NCBI RefSeq assembly: GCF_024753145.1
Contig: NZ_JANUGU010000002.1
Location: 62,001-126,000 of the forward strand
Direction of reading: 5' to 3'
Origin: Massilia terrae
GTDB lineage: Bacteria > Pseudomonadota > Gammaproteobacteria > Burkholderiales > Burkholderiaceae_D
DNA: 64,000 nt
Part shown: piece after piece, positions 1 through 8,931 of the stretch
How the letters are laid out: each line of letters opens with the position of its first letter
Position numbering within the stretch: the first letter of the stretch is position 1
Made by a program: the position numbers and the translations under genes
Notes under the pieces: generated by a model
What the model saw: the letters and a program-made list of their open reading frames with translations, nothing else
Told to the model about the DNA's origin: nothing
Database searches by the model: none

Positions 1-1664
1 TTGGCGATGCCGCCGCGGAATTCGTTCATCTCGCCGGTCGAGGTCAGTTTTCCTTCCGGGAAGATGCAGACCAGGTCGCCCTCATGCAAGGCCTTGGCAA
101 TGTCCACGAAAGCCTTCTCCATCAGCCATGGATCTTCCTTGGCCGGCGCGATCGGGATCGCCTTGGCCGTGCGGAAGATCCAGCCGAGGAAGGGCGTGGC
201 GAAGATCCGGTAGTCCATCACGAAGCGGATCGGACGCGGGCTGGCCGCGACGATCACCATCGCGTCGACATAGCTGACATGATTGCAGACCAGCACCGCC
301 GGGCCTTCCGCCGGGATCCGCTCCGAATCCACGGTCTTGATGCGGTAGGCCGTGTGGATCAGCATCCACGCCAGGAAGCGCATCAGGAATTCCGGCACCA
401 GCGAGAAAATATAGATCGCCACGACCGCATTCAGCAGCGCTGTGGTCAGGAACATTTCCGGAATCGTGAAGCCGCGTCCCAGCAGCAGGATCGCCAGCCC
501 GGCCGCCGCCACCATGAACAGCGAGTTCAGGATATTGGTGCCGGCGATGGTGCGCGCCACATGCTTGGGATCGCAGCGCGACTGGATCAGCGCGAACAGC
601 GGCACGATGAAAAAGCCGCCGAAGATGCCGAGCAGTAGCAGGTCCGCGAGGATGCGCGCCACGCCCGGCTGGGCCAGCAGGCCCAAGGCATCCACGGCCA
701 CCGTGTTCGTGTAATGCTGGCTCGCAAAGTACAAGTCGATGCCGAACAGGGACAGGCCGATCGAGCCGAACGGCACCAGGCCGATTTCGACCTTGCGGCC
801 GGACAGCTTCTCGCATAGCAGCGAGCCGGCGCCGATGCCCAGCGAGAACACGGTCAGCAGCAGCACGAACACGCTGTGGTCGCCATGCAGGTAGTCCCTC
901 GCATAGACGGGAAATTGCGACAGCACCAGGGCCCCGTAGAACCAGAACCAGGAATTGCCCAGCATCGACAGGAACACCGTGCGGTTCTTGGAAGAGTACG
1001 ACAGGTTGCGCCACGACTCGGCAAGGAAGTTGCGGCTGATCTTGAGACGCGGTTCCGGCGCCGGCGACGTCGGGATGCGCCAGCTCGCCGCCAGCCCCAG
1101 CAAGGCGGTAAACAGCGTCCCGCCCGCGATCAGCGCGATCCCTTCCGGGCGCGACACCAGCACCGCCCCCATGATCTCGCCCAGCAGGATGCCAACGAAG
1201 GTCCCCATCTCGATCACGCCATTACCGCCGATCAGCTCCTCCTGCGACAGGTGCTGCGGCAAATAAGCGTATTTCACGGGCCCGAACAGGGTCGAATGCA
1301 CGCCCATCCCGACCACGGCCGCCACCAGCAGCCACAGGTGGTGGCCCATCCAGCCGATGCCGGCGAGCAGCATGATGCCGATTTCCAGCAGCTTGACGCT
1401 GCGCGCCAACCGGCCCTTCTCGACCTTGTCCGCGACCTGGCCCGAGGTGCCCGACAGCAGCACGAAAGGCAGGATGAACAGGCCGGGGATCAGGTTGTTG
1501 AGCAGCGAAGACGGCAAGCTGGTCCAGCTGGCCGCGTCGTAAGTCAGCACCACGATCAGGGCCGTCTTGAACAGGTTGTCGTTGAAGGCGCCGAGGAACT
1601 GGGTCCAGAAAAACGGCGCGAAGCGGCGCTGCTTCAACAGGGTGAACTGGCTGGGTTTGCTCAT
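1..1664 (-). CDS. MFS transporter fused to 1-acylglycerol-3-phosphate acyltransferase (partial, 3' end outside window)
   Basis: Inner-membrane protein predicted to combine lysophospholipid transport (LplT-like MFS half) with acyl transfer to a lysophospholipid. The start is the ATG at 1664 (MSKPSQFTLLKQRRFAPFF). Residues about 10-400 give repeated hydrophobic helices with an early FNDN segment typical of LplT-like MFS proteins. The acyltransferase follows: the H-x4-D motif is NHVSYVD (H462, D467), and a FPEGKLTSTGEMNEF block lies near residues 534-548, matching the PlsC family. The reading frame runs open through base 1, so the C terminus is unseen and a further AMP-ligase (Aas-type) domain cannot be excluded. 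It stands alone, with 200 bases to the divergent gene on the right. Domain assignment is confident; substrate is inferred. Confidence 0.85.
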   Translation of the reverse strand, partial: MSKPSQFTLLKQRRFAPFFWTQFLGAFNDNLFKTALIVVLTYDAASWTSLPSSLLNNLIPGLFILPFVLLSGTSGQVADKVEKGRLARSVKLLEIGIMLLAGIGWMGHHLWLLVAAVVGMGVHSTLFGPVKYAYLPQHLSQEELIGGNGVIEMGTFVGILLGEIMGAVLVSRPEGIALIAGGTLFTALLGLAASWRIPTSPAPEPRLKISRNFLAESWRNLSYSSKNRTVFLSMLGNSWFWFYGALVLSQFPVYARDYLHGDHSVFVLLLTVFSLGIGAGSLLCEKLSGRKVEIGLVPFGSIGLSLFGIDLYFASQHYTNTVAVDALGLLAQPGVARILADLLLLGIFGGFFIVPLFALIQSRCDPKHVARTIAGTNILNSLFMVAAAGLAILLLGRGFTIPEMFLTTALLNAVVAIYIFSLVPEFLMRFLAWMLIHTAYRIKTVDSERIPAEGPAVLVCNHVSYVDAMVIVAASPRPIRFVMDYRIFATPFLGWIFRTAKAIPIAPAKEDPWLMEKAFVDIAKALHEGDLVCIFPEGKLTSTGEMNEFRGGIA

Positions 1665-1868
1665 GCTTCGGCTCGCGGAAAGTGATTAGGCCGTAATCTA
1701 CCGCAGTCGCCTTAGGCAAACAACAATATTACCCAACAACATGGTCCTGTCGCCGTTTCCGATACGGCGGGTTGCGCCGGATGATACCGGCCGTGTTGCG
1801 GACGGCATGGCGGGCGCGGGCGTGCGGAGAGCGTCCTTAGAATGAGGGAAACATCGGGGAGAACGGAC

Positions 1869-2765
1869 ATGAGCGATACCACCACCGGCGGCAGGATCGG
1901 GCCCCGGCCCGGCCTGAAGGGACGGCGCGCCTGGCTCATCGTCCTGACCGGTGCCGTCATGCTGGCCTTCGCCGCCAACTCCTTCCTTGCCCGTTTGGCA
2001 TTTCGAACGACTGCCATCGATGCCGCGTCCTACACCACGGTCAGGCTGGTCGCAGGCGCGCTCACCCTCGCTCTCATCCTGCGCCTGCAAAAGGCGGCTC
2101 TGTCGCCGCCACCGAGCGCCTGGCCTTCGGCCGTGCTCCTGTTCATCTACGCCGCAGCCTTCTCGTTTGCGTACCGGGATATCGGTACCGGGGCCGGCGC
2201 GCTGGTCCTGTTCGCCTCGGCCCAGCTGGTGATGATCTCGTATGGCTTGCACAAGGGAGAGCGGACCAGCCTGCCAGGCATGCTGCTGGCATGCGCCGGA
2301 ATGCTCGCTTTCCTGGCCCCGTCCACCTCGGCCCCGCCAGCCTTGGCGGCTATCCTGATGGCCATCGCCGGGGCCGCCTGGGGCGGATTCTCGCTGCTGG
2401 GCAAAGCGGCGGACTCACCGATGGGCATGACCACGGCGAGCTTCCTGTGGACGGTGCCGCTCGCCCTCGCCCTATCGCTGGTGCAAGGGAGCCATCGCAA
2501 CCTGGACTGGTCGGGCGCACAGTATGCCGTGGTCTCGGGCAGCATCACGTCCGCGCTTGGCTACGCGCTCTGGTACTGGGTGCGCGTCCGCATCACCGCC
2601 ATCAGCGCGGGCGCGGTCCAACTCTGCGTGCCGCTGTTGAGCGCCATGCTCGGCTGGATCTTCCTCGGCGAAAAACTGGCGCCAGAACGCCTGGTTTCCG
2701 GCCTGGCCGTATTGAGCGGCATTGCGTGGGTCACCGTCGCGGCCAGGAAAGCCGGACCGCGCTGA
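1869..2765 (+). CDS. EamA/DMT-family drug/metabolite transporter
   Basis: About 298-residue inner-membrane protein of the ten-helix drug/metabolite transporter superfamily. Two EamA halves are visible: one from the first helix (VLTGAVMLAFAANSFLARL) to about residue 140, and a second opening with IAGAAWGGFSLLGKAA and ending in the AVLSGIAWVTVAARK helix. The second half contains the conserved LxPLLSAMLGWIFLGEKL signature. I chose the ATG at 1869 because GGGGAG sits 6-11 bases upstream; an in-frame ATG at 1842 would add nine polar residues. The gene ends 11 bases before the convergent AbrB-type gene. Substrate unknown; amino-acid or metabolite export is the usual role. Confidence 0.85.
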   Translation: MSDTTTGGRIGPRPGLKGRRAWLIVLTGAVMLAFAANSFLARLAFRTTAIDAASYTTVRLVAGALTLALILRLQKAALSPPPSAWPSAVLLFIYAAAFSFAYRDIGTGAGALVLFASAQLVMISYGLHKGERTSLPGMLLACAGMLAFLAPSTSAPPALAAILMAIAGAAWGGFSLLGKAADSPMGMTTASFLWTVPLALALSLVQGSHRNLDWSGAQYAVVSGSITSALGYALWYWVRVRITAISAGAVQLCVPLLSAMLGWIFLGEKLAPERLVSGLAVLSGIAWVTVAARKAGPR

Positions 2766-2776
2766 GCCACTCCAGA

Positions 2777-3802
2777 TCAGGCCTTGTGCACCATCAGCCG
2801 GTACATCGGCCCGATCGCCAGCACCACGACCACCATGCGCGCGACATGGAAAGCCGTCACCACCGGCACGCCCAGGTTCAGCACCCGCGCGGTCAGCGCC
2901 ATCTCGGCGATGCCGCCCGGTGAAGTCGCCAGCACGGCGGTCGCCCACGGCAGGCCGGCAAGCCGCGCCACCACGAAGGCGAAGCCCGCAGCCAGCAGCA
3001 GCGCCAGCGCCGAACACAGCGCCACCGACGCCAGGAAACGCGGCGCCGTGTGCACGAAACGCGGCGTGAAGCGCGTGCCCAGCGAAATGCCGATCAGGAG
3101 CTGGCCGGTGCGGATCGCCCATTCCGGCAGGCGCGAAAGATGGACGCCGAACGCGGTCAGCACCAGCGCCACCGCCAGCGGCCCGATCACCCAGGCATTG
3201 GGAATGCCGCGCCGCTTGAGCAGCAGCGCACCGCAGGAGGTAAGAACAGCCAGCAGCGCCAGCCCCGGATACCACACTTCGCGCGCCGCCGGCACGAAGG
3301 GAATCAGGTCGCCGTGCGCATGCAGCGCCCGCACCGCGAACGGGATCGTCCCGGTAACGATCATGATGCGCAAGCTGTGGGCCGCGGCCACGCGCTCGAC
3401 CAGCGCGCCGTGGCGCTCGCCCTGCACCGCCATCTCGGACGCGCCACCGGCTGCCATCGCGAAGAAGGCGGTGGCTTCGTCCGATCCGGTCAGGCGCCGC
3501 AGCAGCCAGGCCCCGGCCGCGCCCAGCGCCAGCGCGAACGCCACCGCCAGCGCGATCCAGCCGGCGTAATGCGCCAGCACCGCCAGCACCGGCCCGGAAA
3601 AATACAGGCCCAGCGCGGTGCCGATCGCCCACTGCCCCGCCTCGCGTGCCTGCACCGGCGCGGCCAGGCGCGCGCCCAGCATGCAGGCGATCGCGGTGCC
3701 GAACAAGGGCCCGATCAGCCAGGGCAGCGGCGTGTCGAGCCAGATGCAGGCCAGCGCCGCCGCCAATCCAAGCAGCAGCGCCGGTACGAAGTGACGCAGC
3801 AT
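2777..3802 (-). CDS. AbrB-family membrane protein (putative transporter)
   Basis: A 341-residue, very hydrophobic inner-membrane protein with the internal duplication of the AbrB family (often labelled ammonia monooxygenase/AbrB). Each half has a helix-rich unit with a related glycine motif: AMAAGGASEMAVQGERHG near residue 120 and LATSPGGIAEMALTARVL near residue 290. It starts only 8 bases after the ATPase stop, so it is probably the last gene of the transport operon reading leftward from the porin. AbrB proteins have no firmly established transport substrate; a role in export or regulation of uptake of the operon's solute is inference. Confidence 0.8.
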   Translation of the reverse strand: MLRHFVPALLLGLAAALACIWLDTPLPWLIGPLFGTAIACMLGARLAAPVQAREAGQWAIGTALGLYFSGPVLAVLAHYAGWIALAVAFALALGAAGAWLLRRLTGSDEATAFFAMAAGGASEMAVQGERHGALVERVAAAHSLRIMIVTGTIPFAVRALHAHGDLIPFVPAAREVWYPGLALLAVLTSCGALLLKRRGIPNAWVIGPLAVALVLTAFGVHLSRLPEWAIRTGQLLIGISLGTRFTPRFVHTAPRFLASVALCSALALLLAAGFAFVVARLAGLPWATAVLATSPGGIAEMALTARVLNLGVPVVTAFHVARMVVVVLAIGPMYRLMVHKA

Positions 3803-3810
3803 GAACTAAC

Positions 3811-4875
3811 TCAGAATGCCCAGAGCTTCTCCGCCGGCATGCGCAGCCAGTAGCTGCCCGCGTCGAGGCGACGCGCCGAGTAAGCGCGCAGCTTGACGTC
3901 GCCGCGGCCAAACAGGCACTCCCAGCGGTCGCCGAGGTACATGCTGGTGATGAGCTCCATCTCCAGCGCGTTCTCGACCGCGGTGGCGCTGGCCGACACT
4001 TCCTCCAGGCGGATCAGCGCCGTGACATCGTCGCCCAGCTGCGCGCCGCGCGCGGTGCCCGCCAGCTCGGCGCCCTCCACCGCCAGGCGCACCTGATTGC
4101 CGTCGCGCCGCACCACACGCGCCTTGAGGCGGTTGTTGGAGCCCATGAACTCGGCGGTGAACAAGGTGTTCGGCGCCTGGTACATCTCCTGCGGCGTGCC
4201 CTGCTGCTCGATCTTGCCGTTGTTGAGCAGGAGGATGCGGTCCGAGATCGCCATCGCCTCGGCCTGGTCGTGGGTCACCATCAGCGCCGACAGGCCGAGC
4301 CGCACGATCAGCTCGCGCAGGAAGGCGCGCGCCTCCTCGCGCAGCTTGGCGTCGAGGTTGGACAGCGGTTCGTCCAGCAGGATCACCGGTGGGTTGTACA
4401 CCAGCGCGCGGGCGATCGCCACGCGCTGCTGCTGGCCGCCGGACAGCTGGTGCGGGAAGCGCTGGCCGAGGTGGCCCAGGCCGAGCTGGGACAGCACGTC
4501 CTGCACTTTGGCCTCGATCTCGCGCGCCGCCACCTTGCGCAGGTTCAGGCCATAGGCCACGTTGTCGAACACGGTCTTGTGCGGCCACAGCGCGTAGGAC
4601 TGGAACACCAGGCCCAGGTTGCGCTCCTCGGCCGGCAGCTCGCGCCCGGCGGAGCCGTCGAACACGCGGCGCTCGCCGATGTCGATGGTGCCGGCGCGCG
4701 GGCTTTCCAGGCCGGCCACCGCGCGCAGCAGCGTGGTCTTGCCGCTGCCCGAAGGGCCGAGCAGCGCCACCACTTCGCCGCGCTTCAGGTGCATCGACAC
4801 ACCTTTCAGGATCTGGTTGGCGCTCGGGCCGGTGCCGTAGTCGAGGTGCAGGTCGTTGACGGTTAAAACGTTCAT
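3811..4875 (-). CDS. ABC transporter ATP-binding protein (FbpC/PotA type)
   Basis: A 354-residue cytoplasmic ATPase that energises the two-domain permease encoded just upstream. Visible motifs: Walker A GPSGSGKTT (residues 40-48), Q-loop Q92, signature LSGGQ (144-148), Walker B VILLDE (164-169), D-loop SNLD (172-175) and switch H202. A TOBE-like C-terminal region follows from about residue 260, as in the ferric/spermidine/putrescine class. The start at 4875 is preceded by AAGAGA and lies 20 bases after the permease stop; a longer frame to 4935 would overlap the permease and lacks family similarity. The family fits import of iron, polyamine or phosphorylated/organic anions; substrate not determinable here. 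Confidence 0.92.
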   Translation of the reverse strand: MNVLTVNDLHLDYGTGPSANQILKGVSMHLKRGEVVALLGPSGSGKTTLLRAVAGLESPRAGTIDIGERRVFDGSAGRELPAEERNLGLVFQSYALWPHKTVFDNVAYGLNLRKVAAREIEAKVQDVLSQLGLGHLGQRFPHQLSGGQQQRVAIARALVYNPPVILLDEPLSNLDAKLREEARAFLRELIVRLGLSALMVTHDQAEAMAISDRILLLNNGKIEQQGTPQEMYQAPNTLFTAEFMGSNNRLKARVVRRDGNQVRLAVEGAELAGTARGAQLGDDVTALIRLEEVSASATAVENALEMELITSMYLGDRWECLFGRGDVKLRAYSARRLDAGSYWLRMPAEKLWAF

Positions 4876-4894
4876 ATTGAGTCTCTTGATGTAT

Positions 4895-6658
4895 TTAGTC
4901 GTGCAGCTTGACGCCAAAGCGCAGTGCGATGCCAAGGCCGATGGCCACCAGCGTGATGTTGATGAACGAGAGCGCCGCCACCAGGTCGGTCGAGCCGCCG
5001 GCCCACAGTGACACCAGCATCGCGCCGATCACTTCGGTGCCGGGCGAGAGCAGGTACACGCCGGTCGAATATTCGCGTTCGAAGATCAGGAAGATCATCA
5101 GCCAGCCACCCAGCATGCCGTACTTGATCAGCGGGAGCGTGATGTCGCGGGTGACGCGGCCGCGCCGTGCGCCGACCGCGCGCGCCGCCTCTTCCAGTTC
5201 CGGGCCGACCTGCAGCAGCGCGGTCGACACCATGCGCATGCCGTACGCCAGCCACACCACCGAATACGCCAGCCACAGCGCGAAGATGGTCGAGCGCAGT
5301 TCGCGCAGGGCCGGGATCAGGTGCGCCGACAGCCACAGGGCGAATGCGTTGTCGAGGCCTTTCAGGATGCCGTCCAGCCAGCTCGGCACGAACAGGAACA
5401 CCCACAGGAAGGACAGGCCGGCCAGCAGGCCCGGAATCGCACGCGGCACCAGCACGCTGTAGTCCAGCAGGCGGGTCACGCCGTCGTTCTTGCGGTGCAT
5501 CGCCAGCGCGATCGCGGTGTAGCACACCACGGCCAGCGCGCCGCCGACCACGCCGATCAGCACCGTGTTGAGGATGCCGCGCATCAGCGACGGCTGTTCC
5601 ATGATGTCGCGGAAGTGCTGCAGCGTCAGCACGTCGGCCAGTTTCACGCCCTCGCCCCAATATTCGACAAAGGAGCGCAGCACGATGCCGGAGATCGGCA
5701 CCACGATCGTGAACATCAGCCAGGCGCCGATCACGGCGAACGCCAGCCACTTCCAGCGGCCCAGCGGCAGCGGTTTCTGGCGCGCGCCCTTGCCCTTGAT
5801 CGCCACGTATTTGTTGGCCGACTTGAGCAGCCAGCGCTGCATCATCACCAGCGGCATGGTCACCATCACCAGGCACACCGCCACGGCGGCCATCAGGTGG
5901 TAGGACGGGGTGCCCAGCTTGTTGGTCAGCTTGTACAGGTAGGTCGCCAGCACCAGGTGGCCTTCGGGGTCGCCCAGCACCAGCACCAGGCCGAACACCT
6001 CGAAGCCGAGGAAGAACACCAGCACGCCGGCATAGGCCAGCGCCGGCATGATCATCGGCAGCGACACGTTGAACATCACCTGCCACGGCGAGGCGCCGGT
6101 GACGCGCGCCGCTTCCTCCACGTCCGAGCCCAGGCTCTTCAGCGCCGACGAGGCGTACAGGTAGACGTGCGGCACGTGGGTCAGGCCGGCGATGATCACG
6201 ATGGCCGGGAACGAGTACACGTTCCACGGGATGAAGCCGAGGATCTGCTTGGCCCAGGTGGAGTAGAAACCGACCGGTCCCATCGCCACCACGTAGCCGA
6301 AGCCCATCACCATCGGCGACACGAAGATCGGCACCAGCAAGAGCGGCGCGATCCAGCCGCGGCACGGAAGGTCGGTGCGGATCATCAGGAAGGCCAGCAT
6401 GCCGCCCAGCGGCACCGCGATCGCGGCCAGGCCGGCGGCCAGGATCAGGCCATTGCGGAAGGCGACGCGGAAATCGGGGTCGTCGAAAATGAAGCGGTAG
6501 GCGTCCAGGCCGAGCTCCTTGTTCGGCATGAAGAACGGCGCCGACAGGAAGCTCTGGTAGAAAATCAGGAACAGCGGCAAGAAGATGGCCAGGCACGTAA
6601 GCGCGACAACCAGCCCGCGCGGCCAGTTCAGGCGGCGCGATAAAGACAGCGTAGACAT
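4895..6658 (-). CDS. ABC transporter permease, two fused domains (FbpB type)
   Basis: A 587-residue inner-membrane permease made of two homologous binding-protein-dependent transport domains, about residues 60-290 and 350-580. Both carry the EAA loop that contacts the ATPase: EEAARVTGASPWQVMFNVSLP and, in the second half, EEAARAVGARRGRVTRDITLP. The doubled layout is typical of FbpB/AfuB-type permeases, so one polypeptide forms the channel. It lies between the binding protein (gap about 150 bases, filled by a palindromic repeat) and the ATPase. Substrate class is inferred from family only. Confidence 0.92.
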   Translation of the reverse strand: MSTLSLSRRLNWPRGLVVALTCLAIFLPLFLIFYQSFLSAPFFMPNKELGLDAYRFIFDDPDFRVAFRNGLILAAGLAAIAVPLGGMLAFLMIRTDLPCRGWIAPLLLVPIFVSPMVMGFGYVVAMGPVGFYSTWAKQILGFIPWNVYSFPAIVIIAGLTHVPHVYLYASSALKSLGSDVEEAARVTGASPWQVMFNVSLPMIMPALAYAGVLVFFLGFEVFGLVLVLGDPEGHLVLATYLYKLTNKLGTPSYHLMAAVAVCLVMVTMPLVMMQRWLLKSANKYVAIKGKGARQKPLPLGRWKWLAFAVIGAWLMFTIVVPISGIVLRSFVEYWGEGVKLADVLTLQHFRDIMEQPSLMRGILNTVLIGVVGGALAVVCYTAIALAMHRKNDGVTRLLDYSVLVPRAIPGLLAGLSFLWVFLFVPSWLDGILKGLDNAFALWLSAHLIPALRELRSTIFALWLAYSVVWLAYGMRMVSTALLQVGPELEEAARAVGARRGRVTRDITLPLIKYGMLGGWLMIFLIFEREYSTGVYLLSPGTEVIGAMLVSLWAGGSTDLVAALSFINITLVAIGLGIALRFGVKLHD

Positions 6659-6721
6659 GGGACTATCCGATGAGGGTTACTTCACAGCTTGCAGCCGGGG
6701 AGGCGCCAGCACCTCCCCTAT

Positions 6722-6804
6722 CGTCATTCCCGCGCACGCGGGAATCCCGTTTCGCGCCGCAGCTACGCACGCAAAATGGGGCCCCGCGAGCGCGGGGACG
6801 ACGG
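6722..6804. repeat. Dispersed palindromic repeat, copy 1 (two-hairpin unit)
   Basis: Left arm CGTCATTCCCGCG/CGCGGGAATCCCG, a spacer containing GCAAAATGGG, then GCCCCGCGAGCGCGGGG and an outward GACGACGG. The two GC-rich hairpins point in opposite directions like a BIME. It separates the ABC binding-protein gene from the permease gene inside the operon, where it could lower downstream transcript levels (inference). The same unit recurs elsewhere in the window. Confidence 0.8.
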
Positions 6805-6809
6805 CAACA

Positions 6810-7910
6810 TTACTTCTTGCCTGCCGTTTCCTTCCACTGCTTCAGGAAGGCCATGCGGTTGGCCGGCGCCAGGTACTGCAGCAGGCTCTCGTTGACCGGC
6901 AGCGGCTTGACGTTCTTCTCGCCGATCTCGTGGATCAGCTCAGCCGAGGTGGTCTCGCCCTTGACGTCCGCGCGGATCGCGTACAGCTTCGAGTCGTTGG
7001 CGATGATGGTCTGGCCGCGCGCCGACAGCATGTAGTCCAGCCACAGCTTGGCCGCGTTCGGGTTGCGCGCGTTCTTGTTGATGAACTGGACGCGCGACAG
7101 GATCAGCGTGTAATCCTTCGGCATCACCACGCCGACCGACGGATCGGTCTTGGCGCGCACCAGCGCGTAGGAGCCGAGCACGTTATAGCCGATCAGGTTC
7201 TCGCCCGACGAAATCCGCTCCAGCATGGTGCCGGTGGACGACTGCACGCGCACCTTGGCCACGCCGAACGCGTTCTCCAGCGCCGCGAACTGCGGGAAGT
7301 CATGGGCATCCTGGGCCATGAACATGAAGCCGACGCCCGACTTCTCGATGTCGTAGGTGGTGACCTTGTCGCGGAATTTTTCGGTGGTGATCAGCTTGGC
7401 GAAATCGGCGTGCGTCTTCGGCACTTCGGCGCCGGTGACCAGGCGCTTGTTGTACACGATCGCGGCCGGCTCGAAGGTGGTGCCGTAGGCCATATCCTTC
7501 CACATCGCCCAGCCCGGGATCTTCGGCGCTTCGACCGATTTGTAGGCCATCGCGTAGCCGTCGGCGGCCAGCTTCATCTGCAGGTCCATCGCGGACGACC
7601 ACAGCACGTCGGCGGTGGCGCCGCCGGCGGCGGACTCGGAGATGAAGCGGTTGTACACCTCGGTCGAGTTCATGTCGTTGTACTCGACCGTGATGCCCGG
7701 GTACAGCGCGTTGAAGTCCTTGATCAGCGGCTGCGCGGCCTTGCTGTCGGTCGCGCCGTAGATCACCAGCTTGCCTTCCTTCTTGGCCGCGTCGACCATT
7801 TTCTGGTAGGTTGCCGGATAGCCGGCCGGCACCTGGGCCAGCGCGCCTGCGGCGGCGCCGGCGAATGCCACTGCCAGCGCGATGCGGGCGATTGCAAAAT
7901 TCTTGTTCAT
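6810..7910 (-). CDS. ABC transporter substrate-binding protein, extracellular family 1 (AfuA/FbpA-like)
   Basis: A 366-residue periplasmic binding protein. Residues 1-25 form a signal peptide (MNKNFAIARIALAVAFAGAA, cleavage after ALAQ). The mature part opens with KKEGKLVIYGATDSKAAQPL, the usual first strand of the iron/thiamine/organophosphate family-1 clade. The adjacent tyrosine pair used by classical FbpA to hold ferric iron is not evident; only single tyrosines such as KLYAIRADV occur near the C terminus. Iron is therefore not a safe substrate call; AfuA-type phosphosugars or an organic anion are alternatives. It is encoded upstream of its permease and ATPase. Confidence 0.88.
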   Translation of the reverse strand: MNKNFAIARIALAVAFAGAAAGALAQVPAGYPATYQKMVDAAKKEGKLVIYGATDSKAAQPLIKDFNALYPGITVEYNDMNSTEVYNRFISESAAGGATADVLWSSAMDLQMKLAADGYAMAYKSVEAPKIPGWAMWKDMAYGTTFEPAAIVYNKRLVTGAEVPKTHADFAKLITTEKFRDKVTTYDIEKSGVGFMFMAQDAHDFPQFAALENAFGVAKVRVQSSTGTMLERISSGENLIGYNVLGSYALVRAKTDPSVGVVMPKDYTLILSRVQFINKNARNPNAAKLWLDYMLSARGQTIIANDSKLYAIRADVKGETTSAELIHEIGEKNVKPLPVNESLLQYLAPANRMAFLKQWKETAGKK

Positions 7911-7940
7911 GTCGTCTCCTTGGTTTTTTGGGGATACCGG

Positions 7941-8903
7941 TCAGCGCAGCAGGTTGAACTGCTTGGCCTGCCGGTTGTAATCGTTGATTGCCTTTTTTAC
8001 GTATTGCGTCAGCGCGTCGCCGGTCACCGAGAACGGGTACAGCCCGGACTCGGCGCGCAGCTGCGCGAACTGCGGCGTGCCTTCCATCTGCTCGAATGCC
8101 TTCACCCAGCGGCGGTAGTCGGCGTCGGACACGCCCGGCCCCATCCACACGCCGCGGATCAGCGGCCACACCACGTCCACGCCCTGCTCGCGCGCGGTCG
8201 GGATATTCGCCAGCACGCCCGGCAGCCGGTGTTCGGCCAGCACCGCCAGCACCCGCACCTTGCCCGGGCCGGCGTACAGCGTGGCCTCCGAGGTGTCGCC
8301 CGAGATCACCTCGACGTAGCCGGCGGAGAGCGCGGTGAACTCCTCGCCACCGCCTTCCAGCGCGACGAAACGCAGCTGCTTGGGATCGACGCCCGCGTGC
8401 TGCGCCACCATCGCCACCTTCAGCCAGTCCTGGCTGCCGACCGTGCCGGACACCCCGATCAGCACCTGGTGCGGATCGGTGCGCAACGCCTGCATCAGGT
8501 CGGCCAGCGTGTGGAACGGCGAATCGGCGCGCACCGCGATCATGCCGTAGTCCGCGCCCAGCGCCGCCACCCAGCGCACGTCCTCGGCGCGCGCCTTGCC
8601 GAACTTGCCCTGCGCGAGGTTGAGCAGCGAGCCGCCCGAGAACGCGACCAGGGTGTCCGGCTCGGCGCGGCGCTGCCCGACCATCGTGTGCCAGGCCACC
8701 GCGCCGATCCCGCCCGGCATGTAGGTCAGCTTCATGTGCCCGCCGTGCCTGGCCTCCAGGCCCTTGCGGGCCAGCTTGCAGGTCAGGTCCATCGCGCCGC
8801 CCGGTTTCGACGGGACGACACATTCCGGCTCGCCGCCATGCGCGAGCGCGCAGGCGGCCAGCAGGGCCAGGGGGATATGTTTACGCAGCTTCATACCGGC
8901 CAT
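7941..8903 (-). CDS. Bug-family (TctC-like) tripartite tricarboxylate periplasmic binding protein
   Basis: About 320 residues with an N-terminal signal peptide (KLRKHIPLALLAACALAHGG). The Bug fold is recognised from VVPSKPGGAMDLTCKLARKGLE, the YMPGGIGAVAWHTMVGQRRA segment and the VSGTVGSQDWLKVAMVAQHA helix; the family usually binds carboxylates. The start is either the ATG at 8903 or the one at 8894 (MKLRK); neither has a strong ribosome site. No TctA or TctB membrane partners occur in the window; an ABC importer follows 30 bases downstream instead. It may deliver a carboxylate, or act as a sensor for the TctE-like kinase (inference). Confidence 0.88.
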   Translation of the reverse strand: MAGMKLRKHIPLALLAACALAHGGEPECVVPSKPGGAMDLTCKLARKGLEARHGGHMKLTYMPGGIGAVAWHTMVGQRRAEPDTLVAFSGGSLLNLAQGKFGKARAEDVRWVAALGADYGMIAVRADSPFHTLADLMQALRTDPHQVLIGVSGTVGSQDWLKVAMVAQHAGVDPKQLRFVALEGGGEEFTALSAGYVEVISGDTSEATLYAGPGKVRVLAVLAEHRLPGVLANIPTAREQGVDVVWPLIRGVWMGPGVSDADYRRWVKAFEQMEGTPQFAQLRAESGLYPFSVTGDALTQYVKKAINDYNRQAKQFNLLR

Positions 8904-8931
8904 GATAGACGGATCGGGCTGGACCGCGTGC

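Noticed and set aside
6722-6804. CRISPR array from recurring GC-rich palindromes
   Set aside because: Copies are kilobases apart, vary in length and lack regularly spaced unique spacers or cas genes.
6810-7910. Firm call of a ferric-iron binding protein
   Set aside because: The family-1 fold fits, but the paired tyrosine iron ligands of FbpA are not evident, and the neighbours are citrate-type genes.
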